Translations under genes and position numbers: made by a program
Source: Persicaria tinctoria
Taxonomy: Eukaryota; Streptophyta; Magnoliopsida; Caryophyllales; Polygonaceae
Length of the DNA: 64,000 nucleotides
NCBI GenBank assembly: GCA_037127255.1
Contig: JBANSL010000008.1
Coordinates: 8,117,396-8,181,395, forward strand
Direction: 5' to 3'
The notes under the pieces: model-generated
Told to the model about the DNA's origin: nothing
What the model saw: only the letters and a program-made list of their open reading frames with translations
The model's database searches: none
Shown here: piece by piece, positions 31,718 through 42,869 of the stretch
How the letters are laid out: each line of letters begins with the position of its first letter
Position numbering within the stretch: the first letter of the stretch is position 1

Positions 31718-32725
31718 CTTGGAGGTGGTGATCGGTCCTCCTTTCACTTTCTTCCAATTCGGTCTTTTAGGCCTCGTCTCCGGTTGGTGTCGATCTCCGC
31801 CGCCTCCGGTTGATTCGCTCATCACCATCCTCCCTGTCGGGGCCCCGGTGCTGGGCTGGTTGCCTGGGTCGCGCTCTGGCGCTCCATGTCGGCAGTAGTC
31901 TTGCCGTCTTACCTCGCTTCGGAGTGGTCGGCTCGATCGGTGGTGGTTCCGGCGTGGTGTGCTCCGGGCGCGTCGCCGGCCACCTTTGATCTGCCGGCTT
32001 TCTCTGCACCACGCTCCGTTGTTCAATCTCCTGGTGTTGTGGTGCTAATGCCTTGGGCTTCCTTCACCCCTACCGAGACAATTGGTGTTGTTTTTGGGCC
32101 CAAGGGATTTTGGCCCAATTCAACCCAATGTTAAAAAAAAAGAAGTAAATGTATAAATATATAAATAATATTTCGTATTTATATATATATATATATTGAG
32201 TATTGACTAAAATCCCGTAATGGTTTCAAACCCGCTCGTATAAACGTGAACTAAAACCCGTTAGGGCTTTTTGGGTGCTCTTTATCCAGGTGTTGTGGCG
32301 CTCTATGTTGGTGTGACTTGGCGTTTCTTCTCCATGGATCTGATTTTGGCGTTTGGAGTCGGGATATGTTGGGGTCGTGGTGGTGTGTATCGTGGCGTCT
32401 CCTCTTTTTTGGTCGACTGCTTCCCTGGAGTTACGTCTTCACTGCCCACAGGATGATCGGGTCCTGATGTACCGCTGACCTACAGTTCTGCTTCAAAGCG
32501 GGGTTTGGCTTCGTGACCCTTCGGCCACTTTCTATTTGGTTTAGGCATGTTTGGTTTCGCTTGTTGTGGAGTTCTTTTGCATGGGTTGCACCTTTAATTA
32601 TTTTGTTTTTTTTTTGGTGCAAAATTATTTTGTTTTTTTTGGTTTTTAGTTCCGTCTGCCGGTTTGCCGGCACTCGAGTTTCAGATATGTCTGAACTCGA
32701 ATTCTTATCTAATAAAAAAAAATTC
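31718..32725 (+). mobile_element. GC-rich non-LTR retroposon, about 1.0 kb, with A-tail
   Basis: Flanked by GGAAGATC (31710-31717 and 32726-32733). The body is GC-rich without a long conserved frame. The 3' part has a T-rich stretch, a short GCCGGTTTGCCGGC stem and an A-tail after CTTATCTAAT. The 3' kilobase is recognisably related to 43700-44158, and the tail to 59195-59360. This points to a LINE-dependent family that supplies no reverse transcriptase itself. Confidence 0.65.
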
Positions 32726-32742
32726 GGAAGATCAAACATCTT

Positions 32743-32980
32743 ATTCCCTTCGTTCGGCAAAACATGTCACTTTACTATTCACGCACGTTTTTTTAGGGGA
32801 TAAAAACTATAGTTTTATTAATAAGTACAAATTTCGTAGTTATTATTAATAAGTACAAATTTCGTAGTTATTATTAACAAGTACAAATTTGTTAAAAAAA
32901 ATGACTATTTTATATAGTTTTTATCATTCTAAAAAGCGTGCATGAATAGTAAACGACATGTTTTGCCGAACGGAGGGAGT
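32743..32980. mobile_element. Stowaway-like MITE with internal tandem repeat
   Basis: The right terminus GTTTTGCCGAACGGAGGGAG and the left CTTCGTTCGGCAAAACATGT are inverted. The internal unit ATTAATAAGTACAAATTTCG is tandemly repeated. Related to the MITE at 23689-23922 next to copy 2. Confidence 0.8.
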
Positions 32981-33182
32981 ATATTTGGAGGCGGAGATAG
33001 TACTTCGCATTTCACAACTCATATACGGAGTATTATTATTTTTGCCCAAATGATAATATATCTAATTTTTGCCATTCAATGATTTTCTAATTCAAGAAAT
33101 AAGGAATAAATAATACTCCGTAAATATATAGATAGATAGATGTAGATATATATAGATAAAGATTTTCGTTATATAGAACTAC

Positions 33183-34370
33183 TTTTTTTTTTTTTACAGT
33201 AGGCAAGAACGACGCGATCTTAAAAGATCGACGACGCGATCTTCAAGCCATCAAAAGATGGCTTGATAACCCTACACAGAGGGTCGCCAGTAAAAAAAGA
33301 AAAACAATTCTAGCTAAACCTAAGATTACACCACTGATAAGAATTATAATTAAAGAAAGCATCTAAAGAGGAAGCCCTTGATTCTTGCGATGATGTTGCA
33401 GTGAATGCGAATTGGATCCAAATACGGCAATATTTTGCATGTGATGCCTCAAACATGGATATTTCGGGTGTATCGATTTGTGGGTTTTTTTTGGAAGGAG
33501 AGGGATAAAATCAGATTTGAGTTTTTCAATTTTGTGGGTTAAGGGATAAATTCAGATTTGGGGGCAATTGGGGGAAGGGGATGGGTTTGTAATTCAATTT
33601 TGTGGATTTGGGATAAAATCAGATTTGGGGAAGGAGATGGGTTTGCATGTTGACAACTCCGATTGAATCAGAGGCAAGGAGAGTTGGATCTAGGAGGAGT
33701 CAGTGGATCGGAAGTGCTCAAGGGGTTGTGGAGGAGTGTGAAGGCGTGGATGGCGAGGTCGGAGTCACAGGAGCTTGCTCTTGAAGGTAGCAAGGAGGGG
33801 GCCGCCGCACAAGGCCGAAGGAGGACCAGAGCAGCGACGGAGGCTGATTGTGTTGAAGGGTTGGTGGCGGAGATCTGGGCGGTCAGGCCACCGCATGCAG
33901 CGATGGAGGACGACCGAGGGTGGTGGGAGTAGTCGCGCCAGGACGCCAGAGGAGGGAGAATCGGCGGCGGCGAAGGCTTGGACTGGTGGCTCTGTGGAGG
34001 AGGAGGATCGAAGGCGGAGGGCTGTCGCGTAGGCCGACAGGGAGGAGATCGAGAGGCGGTTGTGGCATCGTCGGCGGGAGCTTGGGCAGAGCGCCACCGT
34101 GGAGATGGAGGGTTGATACCGGTGGGCTGTCGCACAGGCGCCGGAGAAGAGGCCGGTGGTGGCGGCGACAAGGTTGAGTTTTAGGGTTGATTTGTGGGTT
34201 TGGGTTTAGGGAGATTTGAAGTGGAGATGCCGTTGTTTCAACCTTTGAAGGAGGCCGGGGAGTGAAGATTGGAGGTCCGATTGTCGATCGACATGGTTGA
34301 AGAGGATGAACAGAAAAGGAGGAGGAGGCGGCGGCGACTAGGGTTTTTTTTTGGGGCTACATATTTTCAG
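33183..34370 (-). mobile_element. second GC-rich retroposon, minus strand, with hairpin 3' end
   Basis: On the minus strand a GC-rich, proline/serine-coding body (about 34345-33660) is followed by T/A-richer sequence with repeated GATAAAATCAGATTTGGG-type units (complement). The 3' end is strongly structured: two stems, AGCCATC/GATGGCT and GATCTTTTAAGATC flanked by GCGTCGTC repeats. It ends in an A13 tail (T-run at 33183-33195). No reverse transcriptase. The 5' boundary is approximate. Confidence 0.55.
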
Positions 34371-34564
34371 AGCCAAAAAAAAAAAAGTGGGCTGAATTGA
34401 ACCTAAAACCGAATTTTTATAAATTATAAACAGAAAATTGAATCTAACACTCTAGGTTCGATTCGATTCGGATCAGATTTCGAATCTAAATAAACCTAAT
34501 TGATAATTAATTATTAAAAAAAAGTAAAATGTTTAATTTGTAAAAAATGATCTTATAAAAAAAA

Positions 34565-35300
34565 GGGCAAATTACATAAAATAGCACGAACTTTAGGGGT
34601 GGTTGCACTCAATGGCACAAACTTACAAAAATACAAAAATAATCACAAACTTTGGGGTTTAGTTGCGACCAGTGGTACATACCCCATATCTTGCTAATGT
34701 GGACTAGTGGGGGTGCTTACATGAATTTTTTTTTTTAATTAAAAAGGCATATAGCGAGATATGAATTAGTGGGAATGCTTACATAACTTTTTTTTTAAAA
34801 AAATTATAAGACATAAACGATGTGCCCAAATTATGAAACTAGCTAGGTTTCAATTTTATTCGTTATTTCATGTAATTCCAAATCAAAGATAATTGTGACA
34901 AATATAGGATTTGCAAATTAAAATAACTAGTACGGAGTACCAAATTTTAATTTGCAAATGTTATATTTGTCACAATTATCTTTTATTTGGAATTACATGA
35001 AATAAAAAATAAAATTGGAACCTAGCTAGTTTCAAAATTTTGGGACATCTTTTATCTCTTTTAATTTTTTTAAAAAACATATAAGCATTTTCATTAATTC
35101 ATATATATCTCGCTATATATCTTTTTAATTAAAAAAAATCCATGTAAGCACCCCACTAGTCCACATTAGTGAGATAGGGGGTATACGTGCCACTGACTGC
35201 AACTAAACACCAAAGTTGGTGATTATTTTTGTATTTTTTTAAGTTCGTGCCACTGAGTGCAACTACCCCTAAAGTTCGTGCTATTTTATGCAATTTGCCC
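34565..35300. mobile_element. MULE-type fold-back element, 736 bp
   Basis: Almost the whole element is an inverted repeat: arms of roughly 300 bp starting GGGCAAATTACATAAAATAG and ending CTATTTTATGCAATTTGCCC. Flanks TAAAAAAAA and TAAAAAAAT suggest a 9-bp duplication with one change, as for Mutator-like elements. No coding capacity. Confidence 0.75.
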
Positions 35301-35616
35301 TAAAAAAATTCTTAAAAATACACACGGTATAACTTTTTTTTTTTTTTTTTGTGAGAATTGATTCAACCTAAACAAATATGCTTTTATTTAAATTCATAAA
35401 AGCTACAGTATGTTTGAACCGAACGAAACTTAAACCAAACCAAACCGAATTTCTAGAAATTGCGAACCGAAAACTGAACCTAATTTCTTAGTTTCGGTTT
35501 AGGTCCGGTTTGGTTGGCTTGGAAATTAAACCTAATTTCGGTTTGAACCGAATTTTGAACAACCCTACCTTTACATTCACATAATTAAATAATTGTATAT
35601 CTATTAATAAAAATAT

Positions 35617-36886
35617 GCGAAAATGCATAAAACCACCCACTATTCATAGCTGTTTACAAATAACCACCCCTTATTAAAAAATTGTCAAATAACCACCCAT
35701 TAAATATAGGTTGTTTGCAACTAACCACCCATACCCCTTATCTTGTTAAACCTCACTTAATTTAATATGAAAAGACAATTATACCCGAAAATCCGGAAAT
35801 TTTCCGAATAATTTGGGTTTGGACCTGGTGACCCGATTGACCCGGTAATTTTGACCCGATTTACCCGATTGACCCGGTTGGTTTATAATTATATATGATT
35901 AAATTTTTTTTATGGAGATTCCAATTTATTACATTTTATAATTACAATCACTTGATCTTTCATTTTCAAATCAATTTTTATATTTATTTGTATTGTGTAA
36001 TACTCCGTCTAATCGATAGTATTTGATTTTTTATTTTTCAACACATTTTTTAAAGAAGATAAAAGTTCTAAAAAATATAAAAATAATTCTATGCTTATTA
36101 CTAATTACATAAAATTATTTTTTAAAAAATATTTAAAATTTTGATATTTTATATATTATTACATTTTATTAAAAATTACGTGAAATAATAAAAATCAAAT
36201 GTTTTTAATAAGATTTAATAATATATAAAATCTCAAATTTAAAAAAAAAATAATTTTGATATTTATATAATATTATATTTTATTAAAAATTACGAGAAAT
36301 AATAAAAATAAAATATTTTAGATCAGATATAGTATATAATTACAAGCATTAGAATTTATGAACAACGTCTTTAATTGTAGAATTTTAAAATTATCCAAAA
36401 TTATCAAATGGTGATTTTTTTTAATTTTTTTTTAAAAAAAAACTGACAAACCCAAAATCGACCCAAAATGACCCGAAACTCGGTCAAACCCGGGTTCGAG
36501 ACAACCTGGATGTACCCGGAACCCGTTTTACTCGGGACCCGAAGTGACCCGACCCGAATGACCCATTTGACATGTCTAATTGTAATACCTGAAAAATCAA
36601 GCAACAAAGAAAAGTATAATGGTCTTTTTACTAAAATTGAAATATTAAAGAATAGTAATACAATTGTATTTTCATATTAAATTAAGTGAGGTTTAATAAG
36701 AAAATGGGTATGGGTAGTTAGTTGCAAACAACCTATATTTAATGAGTGGTTATTTGACAATTTTTGAATAAGGGGTGATTATTTGCAAACAACAATGAAC
36801 AGTGGGTGGTTATTTAACAATTTTTTAATAAGGGGTGGTTATTTCCAAACAACAATGAATAGCGGGTGGTTTTATGCATTTTTGGC
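35617..36886. mobile_element. MULE-type fold-back element with AACCACCC subterminal repeats, copy A
   Basis: Termini GCGAAAATGCATAAAACCAC and GTGGTTTTATGCATTTTTGG, flanked by the 10-bp duplication ATAAAAATAT (35607-35616 and 36887-36896). Inside each arm AACCACCC followed by TTATTNAA-type units is repeated. The centre contains GACCCG repeats. Same family as 50775-51823. Non-autonomous. Confidence 0.85.
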
Positions 36887-36896
36887 ATAAAAATAT

Positions 36897-37095
36897 GTCA
36901 TTTATTATTGATATACATTTTTTATAACGATAAAAATGATGTAAAATATTATTTTTATAATTAAAATTATAAATAAAATTTAATATTTCATAATTGTTCT
37001 AAAGAAAGTATATGAATAATACGTAGTAATGTTTTAATCCATGCATGCATTAATAAATTCAAATGTTTCATAAAAACAAAAAATTCAAATGAAAT
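36897..37095. other. MITE-like remnant between element and gene
   Basis: AT-rich inverted arms around ATAACGATAAAAATGATG resemble Stowaway-type interiors, but no intact termini remain. No coding signal. Confidence 0.35.
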
Positions 37096-37851
37096 TTACA
37101 AAGGAGTTCCATAAGGCGTCGTCTCCAACTCTTCCTGCAACTCCTTGATCAACCTCTCCTTCTCCCCCAAATCCCTCCTCAATCCATCGTTCACCTCCTT
37201 GATACCCTCGAACTGCGCCAAAATCCCTTCGATCTGACCTTCAATTTCGTCATCCCCCAACTCAAACGCGCTCTCCGCAACCCTAACCACCCTCCACATG
37301 CTCACCACCACAATCAGGCCGCTCCCCACCCTCTCCAGCCCCACCTCCATCACCAGCGCCGCCGCCACCGCCGCCGCGTCCACCACATCGCCTCCCCTCC
37401 TCCAAAACGCGCCACCGAGCGCCACCACCTGCATCCCCGATTTCGCCCCCAAAAGACCTAGAATCGCGACCCCGGCCCAGTGGTACCACGTCTCGTGCGC
37501 TGGCTGTTTCGAAGACCGGCCGCACGCGGCCGAGAGCTCGACGGCGCAGACTCCGAGGTCGAGCGCCAGGAGGAAGATCGTGATCAGGTGAGCCGCGGTT
37601 GAGTCCAACAGATCCGCCAGGTTCGCTCTCCACGGCGGTGATGCGCCGTCCTGAAGGCTCCTCTCTCTTCTAGGGTTGTAAAACTCCGTCCATCTCTGCC
37701 TCCTATTGAAGCTTCTGGTAAGATGCTGGATTGAACATTCGGCGGTTTCGATCGAAATGGAACTGGAATTGGACTCTGGAGGTAAGGGATTCATTGTATT
37801 ATTCGTCTGTTTGACATCAAATTGGGACGTTTTCATGGTGTTTTTAAGCAT
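37096..37851 (-). CDS. plant voltage-gated proton channel (Hv1-like), intronless
   Basis: 251-codon single-exon frame. It has a hydrophilic N-terminus, then four predicted membrane segments of a voltage-sensor domain: S1 about 82-106 with an acidic residue inside (ALDLGVCAVEL, Asp98), S2 about 122-146, S3 about 155-171 with DVVDAAAV, and S4 about 178-192. S4 contains WRVVR, the core of the RxWRxxR Hv1 signature. No pore segments follow. Instead residues about 200-245 form a charged coiled coil (EGILAQFEGIKEVNDGLRRD), as in dimeric Hv1 channels. It would conduct protons across a membrane in response to voltage. The ATG at 37851 gives the longest frame; Met20 is an alternative start. The coding DNA is GC-rich in an AT-rich setting. 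Family assignment rests on motif memory, not a search. Confidence 0.75.
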   Translation of the reverse strand: MLKNTMKTSQFDVKQTNNTMNPLPPESNSSSISIETAECSIQHLTRSFNRRQRWTEFYNPRRERSLQDGASPPWRANLADLLDSTAAHLITIFLLALDLGVCAVELSAACGRSSKQPAHETWYHWAGVAILGLLGAKSGMQVVALGGAFWRRGGDVVDAAAVAAALVMEVGLERVGSGLIVVVSMWRVVRVAESAFELGDDEIEGQIEGILAQFEGIKEVNDGLRRDLGEKERLIKELQEELETTPYGTPL

Positions 37852-38340
37852 TGAGAGTCAGGGAGGTGCTTAAGGGGCAAGATTTGGGGGTTTGTTTGAG
37901 CTGTGAATGCGTTTGAGTTACGTTGATGCTTAACTCAATCATCTCTTACCAAGCAATCATCATAATGCAGAAGATGAGGTTTCAGATTGAGATTAAAAAC
38001 AGAGGCATTAAACTATTAAAGTAACAGTTTAATTAGAGACTTGTTTCTGAAGAAATTACAGATGATAGGTAGAAGCAATTGGCAATTGGCATTGACACCT
38101 AACCTAGATTAGATATGTATAATGGATGATGTCAAACAGTACCTATGAATAAGTAATTGATTGCATATTTACATGTGATTGTTAGCTGGTTCGGTTGAGG
38201 ACATTTGAGGGTGAGCTAATTAACCAGATTAATGGTTGTTGGGTATGTTGATGAGTGTCTTTGAGGCATTTTCACAAATAGTAGGTGGGCAAGTTTAGAG
38301 TTCAATCTAACTGCATAATGGATTACCATGATTTCCATAA
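37852..38340. other. upstream region of the Hv1-like gene
   Basis: No gene seen. It is expected to hold the promoter and 5' leader of the minus-strand gene. I cannot point to a clear TATA box. Confidence 0.4.
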
Positions 38341-38365
38341 AACCGTCTTTAAATTGGGATATGAT

Positions 38366-39245
38366 ATTCGGGCCGAACGAGACGAGCCGAGCTCGAACCC
38401 AAAATTAATTTGAGCTATTTTTGGCGCTCAAGTTCGGCTCGCGAGCCTAACATTAAACTCGAGCTCGTCAATTGGGCTTGTTGGAGCTCGGTTTAGCATC
38501 TGTGCAACAAGCAAAAATCAGTTACTGCAAATGCAAAATCACTGTCTCCAATCCCTAATTCTCTATTCAATACGTAGCAGTATTACAGAACGGCAGTCAT
38601 TACTCATTAAGCAGTACTCTACTACTCTCTTCGGTTTCTAATAACGAAATCATACAGCACCATCAAATTGATCAAACCGAACAAAACACCACTGATCAAC
38701 AGGAAATGAGCATCAACATATAGTGATCAGTTATATGGCAATTTCTAATTATCATGATTATTAATTAACCTGTACAAATTTCTAATGAAGGGAAGAACAA
38801 TTCGTCAAAATCGAGCGACTAAGAGGAAGATGAACAATGAGGGAGTAAGAGGAAGACGAACAACGAGGAGGGTGTAATGGGTGCAGAGGACTAGAGGAGA
38901 TAGTAAGGCCGGAGGGTCAAACACTCAAACAGGAAGCGATGCGGCACAGGTCATAGTGTTGCTGCAGTAGTTCGTCGGAGCCCGGAAGAAGGGAAGTTTG
39001 CCGGCTCCACCTAGGAGAAAGGCGGGACTGAGGGAAGTTCGATGGCGATTGAACGAAGCCAAGGGAAGCGTCTACCATTTCCTCCTACCTCATATAATCC
39101 TAGGGATAATTTCGTAAATTAACACACATTGAGATTCCAAGCTCGCCTCGAGCTTAAAACGCAGTTCAAGCTCGATTTTTTTTTATGTATTCGAACTAGC
39201 CCGAGTCGGGTTTTTTCGAGCCAAGCCCGAGTTGTTCCGCTCACA
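38366..39245. mobile_element. possible DNA transposon with GAGCTCG-rich ends
   Basis: Both ends are rich in GAGCTCG/CGAGCC-type words (38366-38500 and 39140-39245) in opposite orientations, a pattern seen in some plant hAT-like elements. No target duplication or transposase was identified. Boundaries are approximate. Confidence 0.3.
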
Positions 39246-39317
39246 AAACAAACCTACCAATCTCATCCCCTCCCCTGTCCCCACTAGATTGGGTTTGGCT
39301 CACAGGCTTTAATCCTA

Positions 39318-39976
39318 GAGAGAGGTGTTGGAGTCTAAGAGTTTTAAATTGAGTATGACCAAGACCGATTATGTCATGTTTCGCTTCGGAGAGGTCACGG
39401 ATCTAGACTCATCAATGGTTTTGGGGGAAGATCTTATTCACAGGAAAGAGTTTTTCAAGTATCTGGGCTCGTACGTTCAAAGTAACGGTGGAGTGGATAG
39501 GGATATCGATCATCGTGTTCAGGTTGACATGAAGAAGAGCGTCGGGGGTGCTTTGTGACAAGAAAGTCCCAACAAAATTGAAAGGAAATTTTTACAAGGT
39601 GGTTGTTAAACCGGCCTTACTGTACGGCTCAGAGTGTTGGTCGGTCACTAAAGCGCAAGAACAGAAGTTATTCGTGGCAGAGATGAGAATGTTGTGATGG
39701 GTGTGTAGGCATACGAGACTGGACAGATTCAGGAATGTCGACATTAGAAGGAAAGTTGGAGTTGCGAGTATTGTTGACAAACTATGGGAATTCAGATTGT
39801 GTTGGTTCGGTCACGTTCAAAGAAGACCTAGATCGGCCCCGGTTCGAAGGTGCGAGATATTGGATCTTGGAACTTCCCGTAGGGGGAGAGGCAGACCGAA
39901 TAAGAGTTGGATGGGGGTTATCCGTCAGGATGATAGCACGCATTTAGTTAGACATATTAGGATGCATTTAGCATGA
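39318..39976 (+). pseudogene. RTE-type LINE reverse transcriptase C-terminus, 5' truncated
   Basis: Frames 39325-39558 and 39701-39976, with an intervening piece, encode the end of a non-LTR reverse transcriptase of the plant RTE type. The landmarks are LESKSFKLSMTKTDYVMF, FFKYLGSYVQSNGGVDRDID, VVVKPALLYGSECWSVTKAQ, WEFRLCWFGHVQRRPRSAPV and RRGRGRPNKSWM. A frameshift near 39556 and a TGA at about 39697 break it. The 5' truncation is typical of LINE insertion. Confidence 0.9.
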
Positions 39977-40029
39977 TTGAGATGTATATAATGCATAGTT
40001 TAAGCTAGATTTGCATTTATACTTGTTTT

Positions 40030-42125
40030 GTTGGTAGAGTCGGAATCTACATGCTTTTATGGATTATTTCAGGTATATGTGATTCCGATGAGGAATGAAG
40101 AAGCTCGTGGATGAAGGAAGAGGGAAGAGAATGAGGAAAAGTGAAGAGCACGGGAGCGGAATCGAAGTTAGAGAGCCTAAGTGAAGAACAAGTCCGCAGA
40201 AGTTGTCGACAGACATGCTGAACTTGTTTCACACTTTCTGGAGGCCTCGGTGGTCCGATTGACTATTATAAGCATGTGTTGGAAAGCTCTTTCCGGGATC
40301 TACAACTTTTATGTTGACATCGAGACCAAATTCGAAGAACAAAAATCGATGTGAACAGTAAAAGCTGCCCCGCGACCCGAAGCTCTGATGAAGGATTTCG
40401 CTGATCGCTTAACCGCCCCGCGGCTTGGGTTGGCTGCCCCGCGGCCTCTGCAGAAACGCCGAATCTGCTGAATGGGCTTTTTATCTCTTTAATTAGGTTT
40501 TTAGAATTATTTTTTGGCCGACTCTTTGAGGCTTTTTAAAGACGTTTTAGGGTTTGTTTTAAGTATCTATTTCTTTAGTTTATGCACTTGGAGATTATCA
40601 ATTGAGAGAACCCTAGAGGGGAGCCTCCATGGTTATGGAGTGCTAAACTCTTTCGTTTCGTTTATGAATTGAAGCTTTGGTTTGATAAAGTTGTGAGATT
40701 TCTATTCTTGTTCTATTCTTATTGATTCGTATTGATTCTTTTGCGAATATTGTTTATTTCTTCTAGTCCGTACAACTAGTTGAGATTATTGTTAGGATTT
40801 TGTAGATTCCTCGTAGCGAACCTTAATCCATAGTAGCAATCATGCTTTTTTAGGACTCGTATGACTAAACTGGTGTGTAGAGAATCAATTATATGTTAAA
40901 TGCTGACTCGTAGCTTGGTGTTGCATGTATCCTGGTTAATCCTTAATCTTAATGCTACTATTAGGTTGAATCTTGACCGTGTTAGGGTTATATACGACAA
41001 GTAAATTACACAAGATCAGGACAGGAACAATAATAGGATGAAAAGAGAACTTGAAGAAGAATCGATGATCAACTAATCAAACTAAAGTGGATATTTGTAT
41101 ATGAAACTATTTTCTCAATTGTTATCTTTACTAACTTGTTTATAGTTTATTTTCTCATCTTCAATCACCAAAACCCCTCTTTACTACTAATTGGTAAATA
41201 TACATTGCTTAAGAATACTTGGTTTTCTGTGGGATTGACCTCTTACTTGCTTACTATACTAGTTTGTAGGTTTGGGTTATACTTTGATAGGAACAACGAC
41301 GGTTTCATCCTGACAAATTTTGGCGCCGTTGCCAGAGAATCAAGTTTATTTCTTTGTTTTGTGTGTTTATCAATTTTTGTATATATCTAATTTGTTGTGA
41401 ACTTATCTTACGATTCATAACACATTTGCTACTAACTATTTACGATATTGAGATTAGAGCAGTTTGAAGGCGAGAACTTTCACCAATATTTCACTAGATT
41501 GCAGATGTATGTTTACGACCTTAGTTCATTGGGTTATCAATATGAAATGCGAGAAATGTGTGTGTGCATATTTGATGGGATGACTGCTGAAACACGTAGT
41601 CTTGTTGAGCATATGAGTAATGGAGACCTATTGGATATGGGACTCTCTGAGATTTGAGATTTTTTCTGTTATATGGATTGTCATGTTGCTCAGGAAAAAT
41701 GGCTCGCCACGTTTGAAAAAAACGAGAGTTCCGTCGACGATGGAGGAGAGGGTCTAGTGCTTCCTAACTTAGAATCTCATGAGTCGACGCATGAGGTTAC
41801 ATGTGATGTGTCTCCTACTCCATTTGCATCATCCATTCTGAGCTCGCCCATTGATGAACCAGGTCTAGAGCCATCTACTAGGGCTCAAGAGGTAATAAAG
41901 CTAAACTTTTGCACTTTTGAAGTTAATGGTGACTATGTTGACCCTTTTGACTGCTATTTTGATAAGCCACCAGCGGAACTGTGTTGGTGGTATCATATTC
42001 CTCCAAGAGAGAGTCATGCTAGACTCTTTGATAGATTGAAAGGGTTTTTTAATTCCATATGTTATGCTTTCACTTTATTGTGCTATGATGTCTTTTGTAA
42101 GATGTGTGCACAGGGAAAAAAATAA
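40030..42125 (+). mobile_element. LTR retrotransposon fragment with tRNA-Asp-type primer site
   Basis: TTTTGGCGCCGTTGCCAGAG at 41319 resembles the tRNA-Asp-type primer-binding site characteristic of Athila/Tat-lineage gypsy elements. The preceding kilobase is then LTR. Downstream, frames 41448-41657 (FHQYFTRLQMYVYDLSSLGY, weakly gag-like) and 41673-42125 (no recognised domain) form the interior. No second LTR or pol is seen, so the element is truncated or a deletion derivative. The LTR start is not defined. Confidence 0.6.
41320..41338 (+). promoter_or_regulatory. primer-binding site, tRNA-Asp type
   Basis: TTTGGCGCCGTTGCCAGAGA is close to the TGGCGCCGTTGCCGGGGA site typical of plant Athila/Tat elements. 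Confidence 0.7.
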
Positions 42126-42568
42126 AATGTCATCAAAAAAGACAATTGTCACCTTTTTTTTTATCACAAACAGTGTCACAAAAAATAATTGTCATCAAAT
42201 CTAGGCATGGACTAAAATGGTCAATGTTGACCAGCCAATGTTAAAATTAAAAATAGTCAAATGGGAAGGAGAGGGTAAGGGATGAGAAGGTAGGATAAAA
42301 GTGTCAAATATGAACATTTACCTATTTTTTTAAAAAAGTTGTCATTTATTTAATTATGTCTATTTTTTTGGACATCAACTAAATTAAACCTAAATTTAAA
42401 CACTTTAAAAGTAGTGTAAATACCTTTTAAATGAAAAAGACGTGCATACCTTTGCCAGAAACAGGAAGAGTTGCAAGAAAAACCCCTTTTTGGGTTGAGA
42501 GAACGCGCTGGGCTCTATGCCCACGCGCCCCCAATTCCCTCCTCGCTAGCCATCCTCTACAACCCTAA
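42126..42568. other. intergenic, nothing recognised
   Basis: AT-rich sequence with TGTCATC/GACAATTGTCA-like inverted words, perhaps part of an unrecognised DNA element. No coding signal. Confidence 0.4.
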
Positions 42569-42850
42569 GACCATCTCCAACAACTTCTCCAAAAATTTCT
42601 TCAAAATGGAGAATTGAAAGGCATATTCTCTAAATTATTTTTGCTCCATCTCCAACAGCTTCTCCATTTCAACCATTTGGGGAATCATTTAGTTTTAGAG
42701 AATGCTGCAGATTTGGGGAAGCTTCTCCATTTCTACTCCTACTTCCCCATTTTGGAGAATGAAATGGAGAATCTATTGGACCTAAAAAACACCTAAAATT
42801 CCCCAAAAATCACCAAAATTCCTATTTTGAAGAAGCTGTTGGAGATGCTC
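42569..42850. mobile_element. Tourist-like (PIF/Harbinger) MITE
   Basis: 282 bp with GACCATCTCCAACAACTTCT at the left and GAAGCTGTTGGAGATGCTC at the right, flanked by TAA on both sides. An internal copy of the terminal motif (CTCCATCTCCAACAGCTTCT) occurs at about 42643. Confidence 0.85.
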
Positions 42851-42869
42851 TAACTCCGATGAATCTCCT

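Noticed and set aside
33668..34171. 167-codon Pro/Ser-rich minus-strand protein
   Set aside because: It lies in the GC-rich retroposon body; overlapping open frames exist on both strands, as expected from GC-rich DNA, and no family resemblance is seen.
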